Shown here in pieces: positions 23,543-34,081 of a stretch of 64,000 nt of DNA. A program made the position numbers and the translations under genes. Positions within the stretch are counted from its first letter, which is position 1; every line of letters starts with the position of its first letter. This DNA comes from Adiantum capillus-veneris (taxonomy: Eukaryota; Streptophyta; Polypodiopsida; Polypodiales; Pteridaceae), in the NCBI GenBank assembly GCA_014529385.2, contig CM043945.1, forward strand, positions 144,622,741 through 144,686,740, given 5' to 3'. The notes under the pieces were generated by a model. That model was not told where the DNA came from. It searched no databases and saw only the letters and a list, made by a program, of their open reading frames with translations.

Positions 23543-26500
23543 ATGGCGTATAGTCGGCCAGTGTTCACAGGGAAGGAGGATGTGAAGGATTGGATTGCGG
23601 ACTTTGAGTGGCATACGCTTGGTATGCACATTGTGAATGACGAAGCAAGGTTTCAAGTATTTCCTCTTGCACTCAAAGGAGAAGCTCGTGAGTGGTTTGA
23701 AGGTTTAGAGAAAGAGAAAAAGCAAGCATGGGAGCAGGTGAAGCATGCAATTTTTGACAGGTTTGGAAAGAAACTAACCTCAATAGAAGGAACGACAAAA
23801 TTGCGAGGTTTGCAGCAAGATGTTCATGCTAACTTTCAAGAGTTTTTGCAACACTTCAAAGGACTTTGGGTGCAATTAGAGGTGGCATCCCAAGTACCTC
23901 CAGGGGATTTATTTAAAGTGCATCAGTTTATGGATTGTCTCCATCCAAGTGTAAGGGAGAAGGTCAATCAAGAGGAGCTTGCTACATTTGAAAGAGCTAT
24001 GGAAATTGTCTAGGCCAAGAGTAAGAAAATCAAGAGAAGGTGGGAGCAAGTCATGACACATTCTAAGCCACTTGTGGTGCAACCAATGTTCCCTGTGGTA
24101 GTGGATGATAGAGTGGAGCGAGTGGTTCAAGGTATAGATCCTGTTGTGCCCCGGGTTTTGCATGATCTTGCTAGTCCGTTGCAAGAACTAAGAATTAACA
24201 TAATGAATAGGAACCAAAGAAAAGAGCGGTCAGCTGGGAGAGGTAGGGAATGAAGGCTACAAGGAAAATTCTACAATTCTATGATGAAGAGGGTCACTAC
24301 ACCCCTGATTGTCCTGAACCACCAAGACAGAGAGGAGGGATATATCCCTTATACGGACACAGTCAAGGGAGAATAGAAGAAAACCATCAAGAGTGGGCAC
24401 TAGAAGCACCACCGCTGCAAAAACAAGCACAATTGTTACTTGCAAATGGAGAAGGTAGGGCTATTAACATCATTACCCTTGAGCATCAAGATGTGGATGT
24501 TTTGGCCAATAAGAGAGCTAGGCATGATAGGGAGAAAGGGACAGAAGAAGAGAGGGAAACAAGAGCAAGGAAAGGAAAGGCTAAGGTAGAAGACAAACCA
24601 GAGAGTAGCAAGAGGCAAAGAAGAAGGAAAATAGGTCCAAACGACTACCCCCTTGGCCAAGGTGATAAAGACTATGATATTGTCGAGACATACGAAATCA
24701 AAAGGCAAATATATCTTTTGGTCAATTGGTGGCTTTGAACGCTAAATTGAGGATGCAGTGGACCAAGTGCGTGAGTATGCGGCTTCCTTCCAAAAAGGAA
24801 AAGCATCAACAATGGTGTCTTCCTTGAGGGTTGGTCACCAGGTGGATATGGTGCCAATAATTGAAGCTATGCTGGGAAAGAAGACGGAAGTGCATGCATA
24901 TGTGGATGGTGGTGACCAAGTGTGTGTCATGACCAAGGCTAGCATGAAGGAAGCAGGAGTCAAGATGGCAGTGAATGCCTCAATCTGTATGAGGATGGCC
25001 AATTACAAAAAGGCAAGGTGTCTTGGGATAGCTAAAGATGTGAAGATAAAAGTCTTGGGGATTGAGTGCTTGGTTGATTGCTATGTGATGTAAGCGGGTG
25101 AGAATGCTTATCCGATCATTTTATGAAGGCCATGGATTATAACCCTTGGTGATAAGTAGGATTGGGGCACGGGCTTGATCATCACCATCCCCGACCAAGA
25201 GAAAGGAAGGACCATTGTCTACAACATGAAGACACACGAGAGTCATACACAGCCCCTATTGGAGATGCAAGATACAGATTCGATAGAAATTACATCATAC
25301 AATAGTGATGCTTCGTCTACATCATCAGAAGAAAGTGTAGAGGAAGGCTTGATGCAACTATGTCCTGATCTATTTGGGATAAGTGTCAAAAACAAGCATT
25401 GATGCATGATGTGAAGGTCAAGGAGGAGAAGGATAGTCCAAAGGCAATTGTAGAGCCTGCCAAAGTGAATGTAAGGAGCATGCTAGGAGAGGACTTGACA
25501 GAGAAAGAAAAGAAGGAGTATGAAGACATGTTTACAGAGTTTCCAAAGCTATTCGCCACTGAATATACAGAGTTGCAAGGAGCTAAAGGGGTCGAGCATT
25601 AAATCAATCTAAAAGAAGGTACCAAGCCAAAGGTTCAAAAGCTTAGGAGGTTGGGGGTCATTCATGAGAGGGCACTTCATGAAGAGGTGACAAAGCTTTT
25701 GGAAGCAGATATCATCTTTTGAGTGGAGGAATCTGAATGTGTCTCTCCAGTAGTTATTGTGCCCAAGAAGAACGGAAGATTTAGGATATGTGTTGATTTC
25801 AAATCTTTAAATGCCGCCAGAAAAAGGAAGCATTATCCACTACCCTTCCTAGATGAAATCCTCAATAAGGTTGCATGTCATGAACGTTACTCAATCATGG
25901 ATGGGTTTTTTGGCTACTTTCAAATATTGATAGCGATTGAAGATTGATTGAAGAAGACCTTCATTACTCCTTCGGGTTGTTTTGCCTACAAAAGAATTCC
26001 TTTTGGGCTGGTTAATGCATATGCTACCTTTCAAGGATGGATGAATAGAATGTTTGGTCCCTACTTGGGTAAGTTCATTCAAGTTTTCATGGATGACATT
26101 GGATGTTATAGCTCCAGGGTCACATATTTGGAGAAGCTGAGGTTGAGATTTGAAAGGTTTCAACAAGAGGGTGGGCAGCTCAACCCAAAGAAGTGTAAGT
26201 TTGCTCATGCTAGAGTCCATTTGCTAGGACATGTGGTTTCCTAAAATGGAATAGAAGCCGATCCAAAGAAAAGTAAGGCTTTATTGCTTATGGATCCTCC
26301 CAACAACAGAAAGGATTTGGCATCATTTGTGCATAAGCTCATGCACTTGTCACGTTTTTTGTAGATGCTATGTCAATATGTGTATCCTCTCCAAAAATTG
26401 AGTCAAAGATTTCAAGGGTTTGAGTGGAATGAAGATATGCAATAGACTTTTGATGGTATCAAGGAGGTATTGTGTGCTTTACCAACAGTGAGTCCTCCTG

Positions 26501-26595
26501 ACTTGCAATTGATTTTCTATGGGGTCAATAGCTTTTGGGTCGGTTCTCTTACAGAAGCAGAGAAGGAACTTCAAGCCAGTCTATTTTGAGAGCAA
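23543..26595 (+). pseudogene. Element D gag-protease-RT polyprotein, decayed and truncated
   Basis: A Ty3/gypsy polyprotein in broken frames. Gag starts at the ATG at 23,543 (MAYSRPVFTGKEDVKDWIAD) and runs to about 24,013, including EAREWFEGLE and CLHPSVREKV. A degenerate knuckle-like region lies near 24,270-24,330. A protease with VDGGDQVCVMT lies near 24,900-24,945; its DGG and flanks resemble family A. RT pieces are at 25,723-26,244, with the catalytic FMDD near 26,088-26,099 and QLNPKKCKF. An RNase H beginning (AVLLQ, PVYFESKTL) is near 26,545-26,600. At least eight stops or shifts break it. Integrase is missing because the frame fuses to the family A tail at 26,596. Confidence 0.8.
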
Positions 26596-26671
26596 GACTC
26601 TGAAGCACTCTCTTTGGAAAAGATGCTCTATGATGGTACATGAATATACCATCATCCAGGGGGAGGGCTAA
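26596..26671 (+). other. Junction of element D with the family A tail
   Basis: GACTCTGAAGCACTCTCT is shared by element D's RNase H context and by the family A C-terminus (39,317-39,334). After it, the sequence follows family A through the polypurine tract (GGGGGAGGGCTAA) to the LTR. The switch at an 18-bp identity points to recombination or template switching. Confidence 0.75.
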
Positions 26672-29036
26672 TGATAGCCGTTTTTTCGGCTCTTTGTAAT
26701 TGCCACAGTGAGTTACCTCACCCTACCAAAATCACCCAAACATTGTGGCTATCCCTACCATTTCACTGTACATAGGCGTGCGTGAGTCACGGGACTTTTC
26801 CCATATCTTCTTAAAAAACCCTCAGCTAGCTAGTCACTGGGCTAGGTGAGCCAAAAAAAAAAATAAAAAAATAAAAATAAAAGTATATTATGGCCTCTTT
26901 GTGTGTAAATATTTCATTGTATATATGGCCTAAATATAGGGATTTTTTATAATTATTTTGGTATTTTATTTAAATATTTCTACTTAGGTGTGTGTTTTAT
27001 TAAACCTATGTACACCTTCTTTCATCCTCTTACACCATAATTTTATTTTTTTGCCAATATGTACTCTAACCTCATATTTTTCCTTTATACAAATCACTCC
27101 CACATTTTCACCCTCACCCTCGTGAAAACAAAAAATTGATTTCTACTCATTGGTTACTTTTATTATATTATTTACTTGCATACATTTTCCTCTTTCACCC
27201 AAAATAATTCAAGGAGGGACCATATCATATGATTCCAATATCTTTCCATATCCATAACTCCTCCATATTTTTATTATGATTTTTACTCATTATTCTAACA
27301 CCATGTGCTCATTGAGCTAAAGTCCATGAATAGTCCATACACTAGTCCCACCATGTGTATATTTCTTATTTCACCAATAATCCTCCTCCATGCATGGGTC
27401 AAGGGCAACTTGAATGCTTTGTATTATAATATGACAAATGAGGGGCTCACTCTTGGATGCATTGTACAAATTCAACAAAGGAGGGGACCACGAAAAGACT
27501 TTTGCAGGTCTAAAAAAACGGCTTTTTGGTGAGAATTTGGCACCTATCTCCACTCCGAATTTGGAGCGGTGGTCAAAAGAGAAAATGTAGCCCACGCTCT
27601 GAATAATCACCCCAAATGTTTTCATGATTTTTGGAGCTACCAACTGTGAGCTATGATTTTTTTAGTGGACCCCAGTTTTCCCATGCTATGCAGCCACACT
27701 CTCTCTTCCACTTTATCATTTTCCTCTTTCACACACACTTCTCCACTCATCATCCCCATCTCTCTCACCACTCCTCTCTGCACACTACTCACCTTCTCCT
27801 CAACCTTGAAGAATAAGAGAAACCATGGTGAACTCATACCTCCCACACACAATTCCATTCCAAAATTGACCACCTAGTCTCATTTTTCCTCCTCCAAATT
27901 ACCCATATCTATCAAAAAACCACAAAATTCAGCCTCTTCTCTTAAAAGACAGCATCATGGTGGTTGATTACTCAGCTTCAATTACCTTGTCTCTCAAGGA
28001 AGGTCAAGAGTGGAGAAAAAATGTACCGTCAAAGCTAGTGGACCATCAACAAGCGTCAAAATTGGCCCTACTCAAGACACTTGGAGCATCAACCTTGTAA
28101 GAAATCCACCTTTTCTTACCTCTTAAGAGTTTTTCTTCCTTATTTGTATCCTACATGGATACTCCCATTGTAAATATTCAATTCCATTTGTAAATTAATA
28201 CTAACTCTACTAACACTAACCCACTATGAAAAGTCCTATCACCTCCATTTCTCTCCTCTCTCTTTCCCCACCAACTTCTTGATAATTCCAAGCAAAAGAA
28301 ATTAGATAAATTGCTGAAAATCTAACCCAACCATGGTTAGAGGAGTAACCCTAGCCTTCAAAATTGCTATAAAAGGAGGGTGTAGCTAGCATAAAAGGGG
28401 GGAAGCCATAAGCAAGAGCACTATGCTATAGCTTGAGAAGCCAAGCTCAACCTCTCTAGAAGGAGCTCTTGAGTGGAAGCTCATTGTCTTATGCATGTGC
28501 ATGTGTTGTAATAGGGGATTAGCAAGGGAAATCTATGCCATTGTAAGAGAGAGAGTGATCATTCAATTGAGAGTAGGAAATCTATCATTTCTCCTACTAG
28601 TGTAAGCCCAACATTCGCTGAATCAAGGAGGGTGGATTTGGACTAATCTTGGATATTTTGTCTCCCTTTCCAACGTGAAGTAATGGACAACAATGATGCG
28701 TAAGTGTCTTGGTTTTTTTTTAAGTTCTTGATAGCTTGTCTCTGGTGTTGTCATCAATCTAGCCATAAATCCCACATACTGTAAGAGGGCGACAGGGTGG
28801 AGAGGACTCCCCTGGCCTTAAGACAGTGATTGGGGTGGCTTTTCTAGTGATGTAATGTGGTGAAATTTACGCAAGCTATGTTGAACAAGTACTAATCTCA
28901 CTTTGATTTGTCATGACAGATTTGTAAGAAGGTATTAATGCAACAAGCACCCCCTCCCCCTTTCTCTCTCTTTCTTAAATATATAGTTGTGTTTGCTTGA
29001 TCATCGCCGATACGTTTCAAAGCAGCCCGAGCACTA

Positions 29037-29074
<38 letters not shown>

Positions 29075-29641
29075 GTGTTTTAGTGTGTGAGAGTATTCCA
29101 TTGGTGTTAGGGTTCCTACTGCAGTCCTGTCGCGTTCGCGTCCTGTTTTTGAGTGTGTGGAGGAGTGAATGAGAGATTTCTCTCTTCAATTTTGCACTTG
29201 GGAGAGTTTATGGAAGTTCTGAGGTTTCCATGGATATGTGTGTGCGAGGAATTGGGGAAATAAGGCGTGGCTTTCTGCAAGAGTATGTGACCCTGTATCT
29301 GTTCCATTAGGGTTGGCGCTACTCCAAAGAATCCAACAGAGTGGAGTTTGGTGAAGCTTTTGCAATGGTTTGAGAGAGGCCTTTTGTGGCTGGAGTTTTT
29401 GATGGTTTTTCTTGAATATTTGGGTCACCATCAAGTGTGATTTCAAGTGTTGATCAACTCGACCCACCTTGTAGTGTATGTGGGCAGGCAAGGGCTTGTA
29501 GGGAGAGGCGTTTGGAGCTTGAACTGAGCTTGTGCGTGTAGTATTTTTATTGAGCTTTTGAGTGGTGGTGTATGTGGGTTGAAATTTAAGTAAATTACTT
29601 GTGTGGTGTTAAGTTGTCTGGGTGTGTGAGTGTGTGCTCGA
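26672..29641 (+). repeat. LTR (type B) with an alternative 3' end; 3' LTR of the D/A chimera, interrupted by element C
   Basis: Starts TGATAGCCG like family A. About 26,830-27,650 is a diverged 'type B' segment, then it is nearly identical to type A LTRs until GTTAGGGTT near 29,111. From there it continues with CCTACTGCAGTCCTG instead of the family A end. It breaks at 29,641 where element C inserted; its last bases (CGTCTTTTGCTCCATCA) are at 50,985-51,006. TATA box at 28,368-28,375. Confidence 0.75.
28368..28375 (+). promoter_or_regulatory. TATA box in the LTR at 26,672
   Basis: GCTATAAAAGG in the conserved LTR promoter region. The same box is at 41,105-41,112 and, on the minus strand, at 1,221-1,228 and 9,809-9,816. 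It is missing from the LTRs at 30,034 and 42,773. Confidence 0.7.
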
Positions 29642-30033
29642 TGGAGAGGGGGAAAGGGGAACACACCCAGCACACAAACTAATGCCTCACTATAGCCCAG
29701 GGTATACACAGCGCCCCAATCCGCTAGAGTTCACCTTCAAAACACAAAACTACCCGTAAGCAAACCATTGCTTTCACACAACCATACGCACATACGCCTT
29801 GCAATGCATCATACAGACTCAATCACTCCGTTCCGCTCAATTCACAACCTTCCACACTCACACAACCTCTCTCTATCTCTCTTTGCACGACCAACCTCGG
29901 GGGGGCACACGTGCCTACACACGCCCGAAAACACACGCACACAAGCAGAGAAGAGAAGGGGGAATGACACATGAAATAGTAGAGAATAGTTTACTAGCAT
30001 AGGCAATATCATGTACAGCCAACACACTGCCGG
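29642..30033 (-). repeat. Outer piece of the element C 3' LTR (left copy)
   Basis: TGGAGAGGGGGAAAGG... matches 48,969-49,367, the intact C LTR. It ends at CCGG, the target duplication of the family A insertion at 30,034. Confidence 0.85.
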
Positions 30034-32127
30034 TGATAGCCGTTTTTTCGGCTCTTTGTAATTGCCACAGTGAGTTACCTCACCCTACCAAAATCACCCA
30101 AACACTGTGGCTATCCCTACCATTTCACTGTACATAGGCGTGCGTGAGTCACGGGACTTTTCCCATATCTTCTTAAAAACCCTCAGCTAGCTAGTCACTG
30201 GGCTAGGTGAGCCAAAAAAAAAAATAAAAAAATAAAAATAAAAGTATATTATGGCCTCTTTGTGTGTAAATATTTCATTGTATATATGGCCTAAATATAG
30301 GGATTTTTTATAATTATTTTGGTATTTTATTTAAATATTTCTACTTAGGTGTGTGTTTTATTAAACCTATGTACACCTTCTTTCATCCTCTTACACCATA
30401 ATTTTATTTTTTTGCCAATATGTACATACTCTAATCTCATATTTTTTCTTTATACAAATCACTCCCACATTTTCACCCTCACCCTCGTGAAAACAAAAAA
30501 TTGATTTCTACTCATTGGTTACTTTTATTATATTATTTACTTGCATACATTTTCCTCTTTCACCCAAAATAATTCAAGGAGGGACCATATCATATGATTC
30601 CAATATCTTTCCATATCCATAACTCCTCCATATTTTTATTATTATTTTTACTCATTATTCTAACACCATGTGCTCATTGAGCTAAAGTCCATGAATAGTC
30701 CATACACTAGTCCCACCATGTGTATATTTCTTATTTCACCAATAATCCTCCTCCATGCATGGGTCAAGGGCAACTTGAATGCTTTGTATTATAATATGAC
30801 AAATGAGGGGCTCACTCTTGGATGCATTGTACAAATTCAACAAAGGAGGGGACCACGAAAAGACTTTTGCAGGCCTAAAAAAACGGCTTTTTGGTGAGAA
30901 TTTTGGCACCTATCTCCACTCCGAATTTGGAGCAGTGGTCAAAAGAGAAAATGTAGCCCACGCTCTGAATAATCACCCCAAATTTTTTCATGATTTTTGG
31001 AGCTACCAACTGTGAGCTATGATTTTTTTAGTGGACCCCAGTTTTCCCATGCTATGCAGCCACACTCTCTCTTCCACTTTATCATTTTCCTCTTTCACAC
31101 ACACTTCTCCACTCATCATCCCCATCTCTCTCACCACTCCTCTCTGCACACTACTCACCTTCTCCTCAACCTTGAAGAATAAGAGAAACCATGGTGAACT
31201 CATACCTCCCACACACAATTCCATTCCAAAATTGACCACCTAGTCTCATTTTTCCTCCTCCAAATTACCCATATCTATCAAAAAACCACAAAATTCAGCC
31301 TCTTCTCTTAAAAGACAGCATCATGGTGGTTGATTACTCAGCTTCAATTACCTTGTCTCTCAAGGAAGGTCAAGAGTGGAGAAAAAATGTACCGTCAAAG
31401 CTAGTGGACCGTCAACAAGCGTCAAAATTGGCCCTACTCATGACACTTGGAGCATCAACCTTGTAAGAAATCCACCTTTTCTTACCTCTTAAGAGTTTTT
31501 CTTCCTTATTTGTATCCTACATGGATACTCCCATTGTAAATATTCAATTCCATTTGTAAATTAATACTAACTCTACTAACACTAACCCACTATGAAAAGT
31601 CCTATCACCTCCATTTCTCTCCTCTCTCTTTCCCCACCAACTGAGAGAGTGATCATTCAATTGAGAGTAGGAAATCTATCATTTCTCCTACTAGTGTAAG
31701 CCCAACATTCGCTGAATCAAGGAGGGTGGATTTGGACTAATCTTGGATATTTTGTCTCCCTTTCTAACGTGAAGTAATGGACAACAATGATGCGTAAGTG
31801 TCTTGGTTTTTTTTTAAGTTCTTGATATCTTGTCTCTGGTGTTGTCATCAATCTAGCCATAAATCCCACATACTGTAAGAGGGCGACAGGGTGGAGAGGA
31901 CTCCCCTGGCCTTAAGACAGTGATTGGGGTGGCTTTTCTAGTGATGTGTTGTGGTGAAATTTACGCAAGCTATGTTGAACAAGTACTAATCTCACTTTGA
32001 TTTGTCATGACAGATTTGTAAGAAGGTATTAATGCAACAAGCACCCCCTCCCCCTTTCTCTCTCTTTCTTAAATATATAGTTGTGTTTGCTTGATCATCG
32101 CCGATACGTTTCAAAGCAGCCCGAGCA

Positions 32128-32161
<34 letters not shown>

Positions 32162-32419
32162 TTTTAGTGTGTGAGAGTATTCCATTGGTGTTAGGGTTAG
32201 TGTAATTCCTTGCTTGTTTGTGGGTTGCTCTAACGATTCTCCTCTTTTGCGTCCTAGTTCGCTCTTAAACTAGGTGGTGCCCCTTGTGTAGTTGGGATTT
32301 GGCGGTGGGTTTGTTGTTTTGGTTTGTGTTGTGTTGTGCCCCAGCCCCATTGAGCAGCACGGGAGCCTTGAAGGGTGTCTAGAGGCCACTCTTCTTGTTG
32401 CCCGCCCCGGACCGCCTCA
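30034..32419 (+). repeat. 5' LTR of the plus-strand family A element (type B, promoter-deleted)
   Basis: 2,386 bp, TGATAGCC...CCGCCTCA, followed by the primer site. The middle is type B. At 31,642/31,643 a 272-bp piece present at 28,277-28,548, including the TATA box, is missing. The same deletion is at 44,382/44,383. Confidence 0.88.
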
Positions 32420-32443
32420 AATTGGTGCCCCCACTGAGGACGG
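32420..32443 (+). promoter_or_regulatory. Primer-binding-site region of the plus-strand family A element
   Basis: AATTGGTGCCCCCACTGAGG directly follows the LTR end CCTCA. The core TGGTGCCCCCAC also occurs in the minus copy, and GTGCCCCCACTGAGG occurs in element C. The tRNA partner was not identified. Confidence 0.6.
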
Positions 32444-32493
32444 CTTGTGTATTTTTGTGTAGAATCAACCTTTAGCATAGTCAAGTAGTTTGC

Positions 32494-32706
32494 ATGAATC
32501 ACGAAGATTTGTATGATCCCTTCATTCCCATTGCAAGGCAAAAGGTACACATAATTGTTAGTACTAAGTTGCAATTTCAACGTGTCATTCGTAGAATTTT
32601 AGGTCCTCTTAGGTTGGCCGAGATAAACGCTTCAGTAAATCCTTTTATTTTGCCTCTCATTAGGTACGACCTTAGTTTGGACGTCTATATTTTTGTTTTG
32701 TTTTAA
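32494..32706 (+). CDS. Family A leader ORF 1 (70 aa), unknown function
   Basis: ATG start (MNHEDLYDPFIPIARQKV), the first ORF after the primer site. It matches 8,576-8,788 in the minus copy. It is paralogous to the next ORF (start-to-start distance 234 bp), sharing FQ-R, the G-x-x-R-x-x-EI-x-AS core, ILPLIxY and the hydrophobic end. Length 70 aa with no cysteine cluster and no clear domain. It sits where Ogre-like elements have an extra ORF before gag. It might be a separate protein or an exon. Confidence 0.55.
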   Translation: MNHEDLYDPFIPIARQKVHIIVSTKLQFQRVIRRILGPLRLAEINASVNPFILPLIRYDLSLDVYIFVLF

Positions 32707-32727
32707 GCATTAGGACATGCATAGGCG

Positions 32728-32946
32728 ATGGATAATGGCCCAGGAATAGAGGTTTTTTCCTTTCATTTTACTCCACACATTAGAATAAACGTTGCAATTA
32801 GTAGAAAGATCCATTTTCAACAACGAATGGTGTTCATCTTTGGTGCCCAAAGAGCAGGAGAAATTCTTGCATCACCAAACCTTGTCATTCTACCTCTCAT
32901 CAACTACCACACTTCTTTTGATGTACATGTGTTCATTTTATTTTAA
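32728..32946 (+). CDS. Family A leader ORF 2 (72 aa), unknown function
   Basis: ATG start (MDNGPGIEVFSFHF), 21 bp after the stop of leader ORF 1. It matches 8,336-8,554. Paralogous pair with ORF 1: the tandem copies keep protein-level similarity although their DNA has diverged. Ends SFDVHVFILF. No known domain recognised. In the minus element gag follows after only 85 bp; here about 1.1 kb with two further ORFs intervenes. Confidence 0.55.
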   Translation: MDNGPGIEVFSFHFTPHIRINVAISRKIHFQQRMVFIFGAQRAGEILASPNLVILPLINYHTSFDVHVFILF

Positions 32947-33000
32947 AATGAAGTGCAGCCCGGCAAAGTAGTGTGTATGTTTGTTTTTTCTTTGTCCAAG

Positions 33001-33527
33001 TTGTTACAAGAAACAAAAAAACGATCATTTATTCTAACTGGGAATGTGTGTGCAGTGAAAGTTCAATCCTTAGAGATCTAGCTCTATTACCAATTGAGTT
33101 GCAGGAGCAAGTAGTAAGGCGTCTCCCTCATAACAAGAGGGTGGTGAAGTTAAGACGAAAGGTCCTACGCGTGGATTCCATTTTCCTCTTGTTGTTGGGC
33201 ACTAAGGAAGACCGCGCATTCATCCAACTAGTGTGTGCCCTAAGATTGGTAAATAGAGTGAAATTTGGCGTTTGGCGAGTGCATTTCACCATTGAGGAAG
33301 ACTCTTCAGGAAACTTGCGGCCAGAGTTCATGCTTCATAGACTCACATTTGGTGAATTTTTCCCTCATTTGCGTCTTATTAATAGTCTTTCTTTCGCTTT
33401 CAACAAAGGAGATAGGGAGCTATTCATAGCTTGTCTTAATAAAGAGAGCATAGAGAAGATTGCAAATTTGTATAAATTCTCATCCTTCTCTACTTTCTAT
33501 GACACTTTTTTCATAGAGACATTGTAA
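33001..33527 (+). CDS. Family A accessory ORF 3 (about 175 codons, no ATG start), unknown function
   Basis: Open frame with no ATG near its beginning. The open stretch begins before a pyrimidine-rich TTTTTTCTTTGTCCAAG at 32,984-33,000, which could be a 3' splice site, so it may be an exon; the start given here is that guess. The N-terminal part LPIELQEQVVRRLPHN looks faintly like the first helix pair of an F-box (inference). Then come DRAFIQLVCAL, a VKFGVW segment and a HRLTF-x-EF-x-P-x-LRLINSL segment. It is clearly related to ORF 4. Both are absent from the minus-strand element, which has 85 bp where this copy has 1,135 bp between leader ORF 2 and gag. Confidence 0.45.
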
Positions 33528-33580
33528 ATCTCTTTATGCTTTTGAATGATTTAACCATAATCCTAAGGAGTTTTTGTCCA

Positions 33581-34032
33581 GGAATTTTGTAGCACAAGTG
33601 GAGTCTTTAAATCTTGCAAACTTGATCGGACTTGATGAGGATGTTCTTTATGAAATTGTGAGAAGGTTGCCTCACTCCGACTGTGTGGAACTCGAAGGAA
33701 AGGAGCTCCTAGTCAATTGCTACTTTCTCACGGCCTTCGACGAGCATGAAGATCTAGTTTTTATACAAACCGCTTGTGCATTGGGAATTGTAGAGCAAGT
33801 GCAATTTATCACTTGGGACGTGGTTGCTCTTTTGGATCCAGAAAATGAAGTTCTAGAGATTTCTGTTTATCGCCTTAGCTTTGAAGAATTTCAACCCTTC
33901 TTAGAGCTCATCAATAGTCTACCCTTTTGTTTTGATCAAACAAATCGAGACCTTATTGAAGCTTGGATAGCTGAAGAAGAAAACCTAGAGTGGTATTTTC
34001 TCACTTCTTCATTTGCAGGCGAGTGGTTCTAG
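33581..34032 (+). CDS. Family A accessory ORF 4 (about 150 codons, no ATG), unknown function
   Basis: The open frame contains no ATG at all. It begins around GAGTTTTTGTCCAG at 33,567-33,580, a good 3' splice-site look-alike parallel to the one before ORF 3. It is paralogous to ORF 3: EIVRRLPHS, DLVFIQTACAL, VQFITWDV, YRLSFEEFQPFLELINSLPF align along the length, with clear but moderate identity. Acidic C-terminus. The stop at 34,030-34,032 lies 49 bp before gag. Two diverged tandem copies both kept open suggest a function, perhaps as spliced exons. Family not recognised; an F-box-like reading is only a guess. Confidence 0.45.
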
Positions 34033-34081
34033 ATCTCTATTGTATCCCTTATTGTAACTCGTATTGTAATCTTTCATAATA

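Noticed and set aside
32185-32205. TTAGGGTTAG as telomere-like repeat
   Set aside because: Only about one and a half units, part of the LTR in every copy.
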